A DNA stretch of 64,000 nt, taken from contig CAKQGN010000001.1 in the NCBI GenBank assembly GCA_934233745.1, positions 1 to 64,000 of the forward strand, in the 5' to 3' direction. Positions within the stretch are counted from its first letter, which is position 1, and each line of letters starts with the position of its first letter. Below, one piece after another: positions 33,612 through 42,754 of the stretch. The position numbers and the translations under genes are program-made. The notes below the pieces were generated by a model that made no database searches, was not told where the DNA came from, and saw only the letters and a program-made list of their open reading frames with translations. The DNA is from an uncultured Clostridia bacterium. Lineage in GTDB: Bacteria; Bacillota; Clostridia; Christensenellales; CAG-917.

Positions 33612-34286
33612 ATGAGAAAAATACTTATAGCAGAGGACAATGTCGAAATATCAGATATGATGAAGAGTTATCTCGAAAAAGCCGGATATCAGGTGTATCA
33701 GGCATTTGACGGCGCAGACGCATTGAGAAAAGCAAGCGAGATAAAGCCCGACCTTGCGTTGCTTGATATCATGATGCCGAAAATCGATGGTTTTACGGTT
33801 TGTGAAACTTTGCGAAAAACCATGACGATGCCAATCATCGTTGTGTCGGCAAAAGTCGCGGAAGAAGACAAGGTGCGCATGTTCGACCTCGGAGCCGACG
33901 ATTATATCACAAAGCCGTTTTCGTTCAAAGAAATGGTTATGAGAGTTGGCGCGCAACTGAGAAGGTACTATGAGTTCAACGCTGTTCCGTCGGGCGACAG
34001 GCACTATGGAAGCCTCATGATTTCGTCATCGAGATACGAGGCAAAAGTGGACGGCGAACCGTTGAATCTGACAGCAAAGGAGTTCAAAATCCTTGACTAT
34101 CTTACAATACATGAAAATCAGATTATGCCCAAACAAAAGCTCATAGACGACGTTTGGGGCGTCGATGAATACATTGACGAAAACACTGTCGCGGTGACGA
34201 TTGCAAGGCTTCGCGATAAGCTGTCAAAAGTCGGAATAAGCAATGTAGTGACCGTTTGGGGACTCGGATACAAGTGGCAGGATTGA
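33612..34286 (+). CDS. OmpR-family response regulator
   Basis: Receiver domain with the acidic pair near the N-terminus ('LIAEDN'), phosphorylation site D52 ('LLDIMMP') and the conserved lysine in 'ADDYITKPFSFKEM'. A winged-helix DNA-binding domain follows ('PLNLTAKEFKILDYL ... VWGLGYKW'). The start at 33612 is preferred to 33606 because CGGAG at 33601-33605 then has normal spacing. It is paired with the histidine kinase at 34343. The regulated genes are unknown. Confidence 0.92.
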   Translation: MRKILIAEDNVEISDMMKSYLEKAGYQVYQAFDGADALRKASEIKPDLALLDIMMPKIDGFTVCETLRKTMTMPIIVVSAKVAEEDKVRMFDLGADDYITKPFSFKEMVMRVGAQLRRYYEFNAVPSGDRHYGSLMISSSRYEAKVDGEPLNLTAKEFKILDYLTIHENQIMPKQKLIDDVWGVDEYIDENTVAVTIARLRDKLSKVGISNVVTVWGLGYKWQD

Positions 34287-34342
34287 TGGCAAAACCGCAA
34301 AATGCGGAGTTTATCATAGCAAAATGCGAGGTTTAACGCGTT

Positions 34343-35422
34343 ATGTTGACAAGAAAAGAGATTCTGGAAATAGAAAAAACGCTTACAAAATTTCAAAACG
34401 GGGATATTTATTCGCCTGTTGAAAAACACGGTTACGGAGAGTATCACTCGATTGCCGTCAGGCTTGAATCGTTGCGCATTGCCATGCTCAGACTCAAAGA
34501 CGAAACCGCGGATGTTTCCAAGCGCACAAACAAGACAATAGCTTCGGTTGCTCACGATATGAAAACACCCCTTGCCATAATCTCGGGATATGCCGAATGT
34601 CTTTCCGACGGAATGAATGACAAGGATTACGCTTCTCTTATCATTCAAAAAACACAAGCGATGAACGAAATGGTCATAGAAATGGTCGAGTCGTCCAATG
34701 CCGAAATCAAAAAGCAATCCGAACATAAAGTCCTTTACGGCACAAGAAATCTGTTCGGAAAAATCATAGAAAGATTGCGTCCGTTGGCGCAGGCAAAAAA
34801 TATCAAATTCAAGGTGGGCAAAATTCCCGATGTTCAAGTGAGAGTCGACGAGGCGCAAATGGAAAGAGTCGTGCAGAATCTTGTTTCCAATGCGGTGAAG
34901 TATTCTCCTGGAAAAACGACGATTAAAATAACAACAAAAAGAATAGGGGCAAGCTTTGTCCTTATCGTAAAAGATCAGGGGATAGGGATATCGAAAGAAA
35001 GCTTGCCGTATGTATTCGAACAGTTTTTCACAGAGAACAAAGCACGCTCAAACGGCAGCAGCCAGGGAGTAGGTCTTTATGTCGTAAGCGAAATTATGAA
35101 AGCGTACAGCGGAACGGTATGGGTAAAAAGCAAAAAGGGGAAAGGCAGTACGTTTGCCGTTTCGTTGCCCATCGAGCTTGATAATGCAAATCGCCCGTTT
35201 ACTTTAAGATTCGATGAATTGCCTCTTGCTTCGAAACTCGTGACAGAATTCTTGTTTGGTTGGATATGGGCGCCGATTTATCGCATTGCGAAGTTTACAG
35301 AAACTTTGCGTCCGCATACGCTTGTGGCGGGAGTGTTGTGTTTCGGTTTGTTTGTGCTTATGTGGCCGATTGATTTTTTCAGCGTGCTGGTATATGGCAA
35401 AATCACATATCTGGCAGACTAA
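34343..35422 (+). CDS. Histidine kinase with membrane segment only at the C-terminus
   Basis: Phosphoacceptor histidine 71 in 'SVAHDMKTPLAIISGYAE', N-box 'NLVSNAVKYSP', G1 'DQGIGIS' and G2 'GSSQGVGLYV' are all present, so the kinase should be active. There is no N-terminal membrane or sensor region. About 70 HAMP-like residues start the protein. Unusually, the catalytic domain is followed by about 80 residues with one strong hydrophobic segment (about 326-352). The kinase would be anchored by its tail and may sense through partners. 56 bp after the response regulator gene. Confidence 0.85.
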   Translation: MLTRKEILEIEKTLTKFQNGDIYSPVEKHGYGEYHSIAVRLESLRIAMLRLKDETADVSKRTNKTIASVAHDMKTPLAIISGYAECLSDGMNDKDYASLIIQKTQAMNEMVIEMVESSNAEIKKQSEHKVLYGTRNLFGKIIERLRPLAQAKNIKFKVGKIPDVQVRVDEAQMERVVQNLVSNAVKYSPGKTTIKITTKRIGASFVLIVKDQGIGISKESLPYVFEQFFTENKARSNGSSQGVGLYVVSEIMKAYSGTVWVKSKKGKGSTFAVSLPIELDNANRPFTLRFDELPLASKLVTEFLFGWIWAPIYRIAKFTETLRPHTLVAGVLCFGLFVLMWPIDFFSVLVYGKITYLAD

Positions 35423-35543
35423 TTCGGCAAAATATAGTTTTGAGCAGAGGAGTCGTTTTTGCAAAAGGCTACTTTGTAGCCCGTTATTTTGCATGGCTTT
35501 GACAAGATATGTTTAAGTCGATAAAAAAATACGCAAATTATAC

Positions 35544-35572
35544 TTGATTATTTTTTGTAATAATTGTAAAAT
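35544..35572 (+). promoter_or_regulatory. Promoter of gapA
   Basis: TTGATT (35544-35549), 17-bp spacer, TAAAAT (35567-35572). The leader is about 50 nt, with GGAGG at 35616-35620. Confidence 0.65.
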
Positions 35573-35628
35573 AATTGCGGTTGGAAATCCAATCAATACA
35601 GGAATACACCTTTATGGAGGAATTTATA

Positions 35629-36681
35629 ATGGCAAACGTAAAAGTCGCTATCAACGGTTTTGGTCGTATCGGACGTCTTGCTTTCAGACAAATGTTCGGT
35701 GCAGAGGGTTATGAAGTTGTCGCTATCAACGACCTCACAAGCCCCAAGATGCTTGCTCATCTTCTCAAGTACGATTCAACACAAGGCAACTACGCAAATT
35801 CTCACACGGTAGAAAGCTGTGAAGCGGTTCTCAACGAGGACGGCACTGTCAAAGAAGACGGCTACATCGTCGTCGACGGCAAGAAGATCACCATCTACGC
35901 AAAAGCAAAAGCTGCAGAACTCCCTTGGGGTGAGCTCGGCGTGGACGTTGTTTTGGAATGCACAGGTTTCTACACCTCCAAAGCAAAATCGCAAGCACAC
36001 ATCGACGCAGGCGCACGCAAAGTCGTCATCTCTGCTCCCGCAGGCAACGACCTTCCCACAATCGTCTACAACGTCAACCACACAACTTTGAAAGCAACCG
36101 ACAACATCATCTCCGCTGCAAGCTGCACAACCAACTGCCTCGCTCCTATGGCGAAAGCACTCAACGATTATGCACCTATCATGAGCGGTATCATGACCAC
36201 GGTTCACGCATACACCGGCGACCAAATGCCTCTTGACGGTCCGCAAAGAAAGGGTGATTTGAGAAGAAGCCGCGCGGCTGCAATCAATATCGTCCCCAAC
36301 AGCACCGGCGCTGCAAAGGCAATCGGCCTTGTCATCCCCGAACTCAACGGCAAACTCATCGGTTCTGCACAACGCGTTCCCACTCCGACCGGCTCCACAA
36401 CGATCCTCGTTGCAGTTGTCAAAGGTCATGTCACAGTTGACGGAATCAACGCAGCAATGAAAGCAGCGGCAAACGAGTCCTTCGGTTACAACACCGACCA
36501 AATCGTTTCTTCCGACATCATCGGCAGCCGTTTCGGTTCTATCTTCGACGCAACTCAAACAATGGTTGCTCCTATGGAAGACGGCAACAGCCAAGTTCAA
36601 GTCGTTTCCTGGTACGACAACGAGAACAGCTATACTTCTCAGATGGTACGTACTATCAAGTACTTCTCCGAACTCAAATAA
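35629..36681 (+). CDS. gapA: Glyceraldehyde-3-phosphate dehydrogenase
   Basis: Glycolytic enzyme making 1,3-bisphosphoglycerate with NAD. 'VAINGFGRIGRLAFRQM' is the NAD-binding start, the catalytic cysteine is C166 in 'AASCTTNCLAP', and 'LRRSRAAAINIVPNSTGAAK' and 'WYDNENSYTSQMV' complete the family signatures. It has 350 residues, about 15 more than usual, located before the active site. The start follows a strong GGAGG. Codon use is strongly biased, as expected of a highly expressed gene. Confidence 0.98.
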   Translation: MANVKVAINGFGRIGRLAFRQMFGAEGYEVVAINDLTSPKMLAHLLKYDSTQGNYANSHTVESCEAVLNEDGTVKEDGYIVVDGKKITIYAKAKAAELPWGELGVDVVLECTGFYTSKAKSQAHIDAGARKVVISAPAGNDLPTIVYNVNHTTLKATDNIISAASCTTNCLAPMAKALNDYAPIMSGIMTTVHAYTGDQMPLDGPQRKGDLRRSRAAAINIVPNSTGAAKAIGLVIPELNGKLIGSAQRVPTPTGSTTILVAVVKGHVTVDGINAAMKAAANESFGYNTDQIVSSDIIGSRFGSIFDATQTMVAPMEDGNSQVQVVSWYDNENSYTSQMVRTIKYFSELK

Positions 36682-36686
36682 AAATT

Positions 36687-36739
36687 TGCATATTTTTAAC
36701 GGCGATGCGCGAGCGTATCGCCGTTTTTTTATGCAAATT
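36687..36739 (+). terminator. Terminator of gapA
   Basis: Inner stem AACGGCGAT (36698-36706) / ATCGCCGTT (36717-36725) with a T run. It is enclosed by a second pairing of AAATTTGCATA with TATGCAAATTT. Confidence 0.85.
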
Positions 36740-36756
36740 TTTATTTTTCTACCGCG

Positions 36757-36866
36757 CAGAAAATCTTTGCTATCAGTTCGGGCAGGGACAAGAACTCAAG
36801 CCACAGTTTCGCAAGATTGTCTGCTTGGTGTGTGCGTGCTTTTCACGCAAGCGGACAAACGAAAAC
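36757..36866 (+). repeat. Dispersed repeat R2, copy 2
   Basis: Contains AATCTTTGCTATCA and TTTCGCAAGATTGTCTGC in the same order and spacing as the minus strand of 13160-13272, followed by a GCGTGC-type hairpin. It leads directly into the head of an R1 unit. No gene. Confidence 0.7.
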
Positions 36867-37191
36867 TTATTCAGGGTGTACTTATTAACGGTATGTGCCT
36901 ATTCGGAGTGCGAGCCGCAACGGCGGCGAGAATATGAGCGCCGAGCTTGATGGTTGTACCGTCCGACTGCGCCGTGTTGTTGCGTAGCTGGCGCACAAAG
37001 GACGGTGGCATAATAAGGGGAATGTCCCTATCTATGCGAGTGCCGATTGTCTCCCCCACGAACGACGAATAATCTTGTAGAGAATTGTCCCTATTTGAGT
37101 GGTGGGAGAAATACCGGCGTGTCCGGAAAGAGGGGCACATCTAATTTAGAGTACACGCTACCAAACTCTTGTAGAGGAAGAACAAAACACC
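36867..37191 (+). repeat. Dispersed repeat R1, copy B1
   Basis: Head CTTATTAACGGTATGTGC (36881-36898), then GCCGC/GCGGC. The variable hairpin is ACCGTCC (36958-36964) / GGACGGT (37000-37006) with inner TGCGCC/GGCGCA. The constant part GCGAGTGCCGATTGTCTCCC follows, and the tail GTAGAGGAAGAACAAAACAC. It is joined to copy B2 by a short ACACC/GGTGT inverted repeat. Non-coding. Confidence 0.8.
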
Positions 37192-37515
37192 AATTCAAGG
37201 TGTACTTATTAACGGAATGTGCTTATTCGCAGACGGAACACGAGCCGCAAGGCGGCGAGAAAGCGAACGCCGAGCTTGACGTATAGTACAAGTGAGCGGA
37301 CGAGTTTGGATTCTTTTCGTCCGCGAACGAGTGACATAAGAAGAGAACGATAGCAATCTATGCGAGTGCCGATTGTCTCCCCCGCGAACGACGAATACTC
37401 TTGTAGAGCATTGTCCCTAACTGAGTGGCGGGAGAAAAGCCCGAAAGGGAAAGAGGGGGCACATCTAATTAAAGTACAAGCCGTCCACCTCTTATAGAGG
37501 AAGAACAAAACACTC
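37192..37515 (+). repeat. Dispersed repeat R1, copy B2 (tandem to B1)
   Basis: Head at 37205-37222, body with hairpin GCGGACGA (37296-37303) / TCGTCCGC (37317-37324) identical to copy A, constant part, CCCGAAAGGG hairpin and tail ending near 37512. The period between B1 and B2 is 324 bp. The two copies share head, constant part and tail but differ in the middle hairpin. Confidence 0.8.
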
Positions 37516-37563
37516 ATTGAAAAGAATCTGCAAATTATTCATTATCAATTGTTAATTAAATTG

Positions 37564-37592
37564 TTGTGCATTTGTATATTTGGTGCTAAAAT
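37564..37592 (+). promoter_or_regulatory. Promoter of the alcohol dehydrogenase gene
   Basis: TTGTGC (37564-37569), 17-bp spacer, TAAAAT (37587-37592). It lies just after the repeat block. Confidence 0.5.
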
Positions 37593-37654
37593 ACTATTAC
37601 TTACAATTTATTATCACTCAAATTATGCGGATTCGTTCGCAGTTGGAGGAAACG

Positions 37655-38884
37655 ATGAACATTTTTACAAAAATCGGTTGCCGTATATTCCAGCAATCAA
37701 TGCGCTTGGCAATGTTTTTGTTGCCGTGGAATCAATGCAAAAAGACTTTGTCAGGGCCGGGAAGCATCTCCGAACTCCCCAAATTTTTGAAAGACAACGG
37801 TTTTAAGAGCATACTTATCGTTACCGACGGATTCCTTTTCTCAAGCGGGAAAGCAGATCCTATCATGGCTGCATGCCAAGCAGAGGGCATGAAGAGTTGC
37901 TGTTATCATGACGTCGTTCCCAATCCTACCATTCAAAACATCGAAGACGGACTCAAAATGTATCATGACAACAACTGCGACGCAATCGTAGCACTCGGCG
38001 GTGGCAGCGCAATGGACTGCGCAAAGGGTATCGGCGCAAGAGTTGCTTGCCCCAAGAAGAGCGTTCCTCAAATGAAAGGCGTCTTGAAGATCATGATTAC
38101 GGGACACAAACTTCCTCCGCTTGTCGCAATTCCGACAACTTCGGGTACGGGCAGTGAAGCCACTCTTGCAGCGGTCATCTCCAACCCCGAAACTCACGAG
38201 AAATATCCCATCAACGATCCGTTCCTCATTCCGAGATACGTCGTTATGGATCCCGAACTCACAAAGTCGCTTCCGCCTCACCTTACTTCGACAACTGGTA
38301 TGGACGCACTCACTCACGCGGTTGAGGCTTACATCGGCGGCGAGAATACAAGACAAACAAAGAAAGAGGCGATCGAGGCTGTTCAGCTCATCCACAAATA
38401 CCTCAAACAAGCATACGATCACGGTGACGACCTCGAAGCTCGTGTGGAAATGCAAAAGGCCGCATACCTTGCGGGCAAAGCGTTTACCCGCGCATACGTC
38501 GGTTACGTACACGCAGTTGCGCACACTCTCGGCGGTGAATACGGAGTTCCTCACGGACTTGCAAACGCAGTTATCCTTCCGCATGTCTTGAAGGCTTACG
38601 GCAAATCCGCACACAAGAAGCTCGCCGAGCTTGCAGACCGCATCAACCTCGGTGGCAACACCAACGAAGAAAAGGCAAACTTGTTCATCAAGTGGATTGA
38701 GGACATGAATGCCGCAATGAACATTCCAACAAAGATTTTGTCCCGCGACGGCGGAAAGCTCATCGAAGAAGAGCGTCTGCCTCGCATGGTCGCGCACGCA
38801 TATGCCGAAGCAAATCCGCTCTATCCCTGTCCGCAGGTTTGGGGTAAGAAGGAAATCGAGGCTATCTACCGCGAAATTATGTAA
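37655..38884 (+). CDS. Iron-containing alcohol dehydrogenase
   Basis: Group III (Fe-type) NAD(P)-dependent dehydrogenase, probably used to reoxidise NADH in fermentation. 'ALGGGSAMDCAKGIGA' near residue 115 binds the cofactor. The metal-binding histidines lie in 'GYVHAVAHTLGGEYGVPHGLANA', and 'IPTTSGTGSEAT' is a further signature. It has 409 residues. The start at 37655 is chosen for GGAGG at 37645-37650. Physiological substrate (butanol, propanediol or another) cannot be told. Confidence 0.92.
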   Translation: MNIFTKIGCRIFQQSMRLAMFLLPWNQCKKTLSGPGSISELPKFLKDNGFKSILIVTDGFLFSSGKADPIMAACQAEGMKSCCYHDVVPNPTIQNIEDGLKMYHDNNCDAIVALGGGSAMDCAKGIGARVACPKKSVPQMKGVLKIMITGHKLPPLVAIPTTSGTGSEATLAAVISNPETHEKYPINDPFLIPRYVVMDPELTKSLPPHLTSTTGMDALTHAVEAYIGGENTRQTKKEAIEAVQLIHKYLKQAYDHGDDLEARVEMQKAAYLAGKAFTRAYVGYVHAVAHTLGGEYGVPHGLANAVILPHVLKAYGKSAHKKLAELADRINLGGNTNEEKANLFIKWIEDMNAAMNIPTKILSRDGGKLIEEERLPRMVAHAYAEANPLYPCPQVWGKKEIEAIYREIM

Positions 38885-38934
38885 AATCAAAATTCGCTCT
38901 TGTTTAGGGCGGTTTTGAGGGTTCAAAAGATTCA

Positions 38935-38990
38935 GAACCCCGTCTGACGAAATCCGAGTTGTCGGAATTTTGGCAAACGGGGTTCTTTGT
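38935..38990 (+). terminator. Terminator of the alcohol dehydrogenase gene
   Basis: GAACCCCGT (38935-38943) pairs with ACGGGGTTC (38977-38985), with an inner TCCGA/TCGGA stem, then CTTTGTTCT. Long but convincing. Confidence 0.65.
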
Positions 38991-39061
38991 TCTCTTTTGC
39001 ACAAAATCCGCACCTGTTCAAAAAGCGTCAGCTTTTCAAAATAATACACTGCAATACTATC

Positions 39062-40852
39062 ATGTTATTCGGAAAATACATAAACAAATATTACCTTAAG
39101 TACAGCTGGCTGTTCTTGATCGGATTGATAGGGCTTGTCGCTGTCGACGTGTTTCAACTTTTCATACCCGAATATCTCGGAAAACTTGTCGACATGTTTG
39201 ACGGCGGAGCTATCGACAAGGCTGCGCTAAAAGAAATCATCCTTGGCGTTATGGTTGTCGCCATTGTCATGTTCTTTGGACGAATCATGTGGCGACTCTC
39301 CATTTTCAACGCTTCTCAACGCATAGAGGCAGGACTTCGCCACAATATGTTCTTGAAGAGCGAAAGGCTCTCCCAACGCTATTATCACGAAAACAAAGTC
39401 GGCACGGTCATGGCGTGGTTCACAACCGACCTCGAAACCATTGAAGAGTTTTTCGGATGGGGCTCGGTTATGCTTGTAGACGCAATGTTTTTGTCCGTTC
39501 TTGCGCTATACAAGATGTTTTCACTCGACTGGGTGCTGTCGTGCCTGTTGCTTATCCCGCTTGCGCTCATTATTGTGTGGGGCATGCTGGTGGAAAAGTT
39601 TATGGCACTCAAATGGGAACAACGCCAAACGGAATTCGATAAATTGTATGATTTTTCGCAAGAAAGTTTTACGGGTATTCGCGTCATCAAGGCGTTTGTC
39701 AAAGAAACGCAACAACTTCACGCATTCGCAAAGATTGCAAAACGAAACAAAGACGCAAATATCGAACTTGTCAAAGTGTCGGTTATATTCGACGCTATCA
39801 TAGAAATCATAATTGCCGCAATCATGGCTTTTATATTGGGACTCGGCGGATATTTTGTTTACAAATACGTTACGGGTGCGCCCGTGTTCGTTTTCGGTCA
39901 CGAAGTGGATATGACTGCGGGAGGACTTATCACTTTCGTGGGATATTTCGACACTCTCGTCTGGCCTATGATTGCGCTCGGACAGGTCGTAACAATGCGT
40001 TCGCGCTCCAAAGCGTCGCTAAAACGTATCACAAACTTTCTCGACCAGGAAGAAGAAATCCACAATCCCGAAAACGCATATGTGCTTGAAAACATCAAGG
40101 GAGAAGTCAGATTCGACGGTTTTTCGTTTGCATATCCCGGAAGCGATGCAAACGTGCTTAAAAACATCACTTTCGAAATCAAAGAGGGTGAAAGCGTGGG
40201 CGTTGTCGGCAAGATAGGAAGCGGCAAGACAACTCTTGTAAACACGCTTTTGCGCCTCTACAACATCGAAAAGGGCAAGGTGTTCATTGACGGGCACGAT
40301 ATTATGGACTGTAACATTGAAAGCGTGAGAAACTCAATAGGATACGTGCCGCAAGACAATTTTCTTTTCAGCGACAAAGTGAAGAACAACATTGCTTTCT
40401 CTTGCGACGATCTCGATATGGACAGGGTGTACGACGCCGCAAAATTTGCCGATGTACACTCGAATATCGAAGAGTTTACCGAAGGCTACGAAACGATTTC
40501 GGGCGAGAGAGGCGTGACTCTTTCGGGAGGACAAAAGCAGCGCATCTCCATAGCGCGAGCATACATAAAAGACGCGCCGATTATGATTTTGGACGACTCG
40601 GTGTCGGCAGTCGATGTCAAGACTGAAGAAACAATACTTTCAAACATCCAATCGCAGCGCAAGGGCAAGACGACAATCGTCATCGCGTCGCGCGTTTCGA
40701 CAGTGTCGCACCTGGACAAAATCCTCGTTCTCAACAACGGAGAAGTCGAGGCGTTCGACGCTCCGCAAAGGCTCGAAGAGATTTCGCCCACATACAAAAA
40801 AATGGTGTACCTGCAAAAACTCGAAAGAGAAGTCGAAGGGGGTGAAGCGTAA
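39062..40852 (+). CDS. ABC exporter half-transporter, degenerate-site subunit
   Basis: Six membrane segments (about 15-310), then an ATPase domain with Walker A 'GKIGSGKTT' near 383 and a canonical signature LSGGQKQR near 487. The Walker B glutamate is replaced by aspartate ('MILDDSVSAVD'), and the H-loop histidine is replaced by serine ('VIASRVSTVS'). This is the pattern of the degenerate partner in heterodimeric exporters such as TM287/288 or BmrCD. The start at 39062 gives a normal N-terminus, but no clear ribosome-binding site is seen. It ends in TAATG overlap with its partner. Confidence 0.9.
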   Translation: MLFGKYINKYYLKYSWLFLIGLIGLVAVDVFQLFIPEYLGKLVDMFDGGAIDKAALKEIILGVMVVAIVMFFGRIMWRLSIFNASQRIEAGLRHNMFLKSERLSQRYYHENKVGTVMAWFTTDLETIEEFFGWGSVMLVDAMFLSVLALYKMFSLDWVLSCLLLIPLALIIVWGMLVEKFMALKWEQRQTEFDKLYDFSQESFTGIRVIKAFVKETQQLHAFAKIAKRNKDANIELVKVSVIFDAIIEIIIAAIMAFILGLGGYFVYKYVTGAPVFVFGHEVDMTAGGLITFVGYFDTLVWPMIALGQVVTMRSRSKASLKRITNFLDQEEEIHNPENAYVLENIKGEVRFDGFSFAYPGSDANVLKNITFEIKEGESVGVVGKIGSGKTTLVNTLLRLYNIEKGKVFIDGHDIMDCNIESVRNSIGYVPQDNFLFSDKVKNNIAFSCDDLDMDRVYDAAKFADVHSNIEEFTEGYETISGERGVTLSGGQKQRISIARAYIKDAPIMILDDSVSAVDVKTEETILSNIQSQRKGKTTIVIASRVSTVSHLDKILVLNNGEVEAFDAPQRLEEISPTYKKMVYLQKLEREVEGGEA

Positions 40853-42618
40853 TGCAAGCAGAACTTGAAAAACTCAAAGGCGACGCTCATATTCCCGCAA
40901 AAGAGATGTTTAAGCGCATATATCGCTACTTAAAACCCGAAATGGGTAAGTTTGTCGGCGCGATGACACTTATCCTCTTCAACGTTGTTCTCGATATAAT
41001 CCTGCCGCTTTTCGTCAGTCAAATCACCAACAATCTGAAATCGGACGGAATAAACGTGGAGTTTATTATCGGCATGGCTGTTGCATATCTTGCAATAGGC
41101 GTGTTCAACCAAGCGTTTCTTGTATGGGAATCCATGCTTCTTCAGAAAGCGGGGCAAAACATAATCTACACACTTCGCAACGAGGTATTCGAACATATCG
41201 AAAAACTCTCTCAAAACCAATTTGACGAGATGCCGGTGGGTTCGCTCGTAACGCGTGTTGCGTCTTACACTGCATCGATGTCCGACCTCTTTACGAACGT
41301 GATTGTAAACGTCATCAAAAACGTTCTTACGGTTGTCGGAGTATACGGCATTATGCTCTATATCTCATGGCAACTTTCGCTTGTGATGCTTGCGTTTATC
41401 GCAGTCGTTTTCGTGACTTCGTTTGTTTTCAGAAACGTTGTCAAAAAAGTGTTTACAAAAGAAAGGCAGTACATTTCCGACCTCAACACTTTTCTAAACG
41501 AAAACCTGTCCGGCATGAAACTCATTCAGATTTTCAACCGCCAGCAAAAGAAAGAACTTGAATTTTTGGAAAAGAACGAAAACTTGCGCAAATCGAGATA
41601 CAAAGTCGTGCTTGCGTTCGGCATTTATCGCCCGTTTATCACGCTGCTGTATATCAGCTCGATAGCTGTGACATTCTGGCTTGGGATGGAGTTCGGTCTC
41701 GACGCCGGTATGATAGTTGCGTTCTATCTGTATTTGTCGAGATTCTTCAATCCCATACAGAATCTTGCCGACCAACTCAACAACTTGCAAAAGGCGATAA
41801 CCGCATCCGAGAGATTGTTCAACCTGCTTGACGTCAAGCCCGAAATCCGAGATAGAGAAGACGCGGTAGCCGTGGACAAATTCGAGGGTAAAATCGAGTT
41901 CAAAAACGTGTGGTTTGCTTACAAGGGCGAGGATTGGATTCTCAAAGACGTTTCTTTTGTGATAAATCCGAAGGAAACGTGCGCGTTTGTGGGCGCAACG
42001 GGTGCAGGAAAAACCACCATACTATCCCTCATCGTGCGCAACTATGAGATTCAAAAAGGGCAGATTCTCATTGACGGCAGGGATATCAGCACAATAGATA
42101 TTCATTCGCTGCGCAAAGGAATAGGTCAGATGCTCCAAGACGTTTTTTTGTTCAGCGGAACGGTGAGGAGCAATATAACCCTCAACGACGAGTCTTTCAC
42201 CGACGAGGAAATCGAAGCGGCATGCAAATATGTCAATGCCGATACGTTCATTTCTTCGCAAGAACACGGACTTGACGAAGAGGTTATCGAAAGAGGAGAG
42301 AACTTTTCTCAAGGTCAACGTCAACTTCTGTCGTTTGCAAGAACGGTGTTGCACAAACCTCAAATTCTCATTCTGGATGAGGCGACGGCAAATATAGACA
42401 CAGAAACGGAAGTCGTCATACAAAAATCCCTTGAAAACATCCGCAATATCGGCACGATGCTTGTTGTTGCCCACAGATTGTCTACAATCCAGCACGCAGA
42501 CCAAATCATTGTTCTCCAAAACGGAAGAATAATCGAGAAAGGCACACACCAGCAATTGCTCAAAAACAAAGGATACTATCACAAACTCTACGAATTACAG
42601 TTCGAAAACAGGGACTAA
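40852..42618 (+). CDS. ABC exporter half-transporter, catalytic-site subunit
   Basis: Partner of the preceding gene. Membrane domain about residues 30-320, Walker A 'GATGAGKTT' near 381. Walker B with the catalytic glutamate 'LILDEATANID' is near 505, and a normal H-loop histidine ('VVAHRLSTI') follows. Its signature is altered to FSQGQRQ. The altered signature pairs with the partner's degenerate site and leaves one full ATPase site. Drug or lipid export is the usual role. The substrate is unknown. Confidence 0.9.
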   Translation: MQAELEKLKGDAHIPAKEMFKRIYRYLKPEMGKFVGAMTLILFNVVLDIILPLFVSQITNNLKSDGINVEFIIGMAVAYLAIGVFNQAFLVWESMLLQKAGQNIIYTLRNEVFEHIEKLSQNQFDEMPVGSLVTRVASYTASMSDLFTNVIVNVIKNVLTVVGVYGIMLYISWQLSLVMLAFIAVVFVTSFVFRNVVKKVFTKERQYISDLNTFLNENLSGMKLIQIFNRQQKKELEFLEKNENLRKSRYKVVLAFGIYRPFITLLYISSIAVTFWLGMEFGLDAGMIVAFYLYLSRFFNPIQNLADQLNNLQKAITASERLFNLLDVKPEIRDREDAVAVDKFEGKIEFKNVWFAYKGEDWILKDVSFVINPKETCAFVGATGAGKTTILSLIVRNYEIQKGQILIDGRDISTIDIHSLRKGIGQMLQDVFLFSGTVRSNITLNDESFTDEEIEAACKYVNADTFISSQEHGLDEEVIERGENFSQGQRQLLSFARTVLHKPQILILDEATANIDTETEVVIQKSLENIRNIGTMLVVAHRLSTIQHADQIIVLQNGRIIEKGTHQQLLKNKGYYHKLYELQFENRD

Positions 42619-42647
42619 AAACAATATCGGATATCATACATCTGTGC

Positions 42648-42678
42648 AAGATACGCAACATTTTGTTGCGTATCTTTC
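42648..42678 (+). terminator. Terminator of the ABC exporter operon
   Basis: AAGATACGCAAC (42648-42659), loop ATTTT, GTTGCGTATCTT (42665-42676) followed by TC. Confidence 0.75.
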
Positions 42679-42684
42679 AATCGG

Positions 42685-42712
42685 TTGACTTTTTCGGTAT
42701 AAGTGTTAAAAT
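42685..42712 (+). promoter_or_regulatory. Promoter of the lipid kinase gene
   Basis: TTGACT (42685-42690), 16-bp spacer, TAAAAT (42707-42712). Confidence 0.6.
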
Positions 42713-42754
42713 AAATTCGTATATAGTATACAAATAAATAATGCGGAGGGCATT

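Noticed and set aside
33464..33709. Plus-strand frame of 81 codons between the ferredoxin and response regulator genes
   Set aside because: It overlaps both genes in another frame and has no independent support.
37209..37517. Minus-strand frames with a shared peptide in several R1 copies (also 56-313, 36871-37140 and 61242-61484)
   Set aside because: The shared peptide follows from DNA repeat identity. The frames have different ends, lack ribosome-binding sites and run through hairpins.
36682..37654. Insertion sequence or MITE flanking gapA
   Set aside because: No transposase, no consistent terminal inverted repeats and no clear target duplication were found. It is reported as a dispersed repeat instead.
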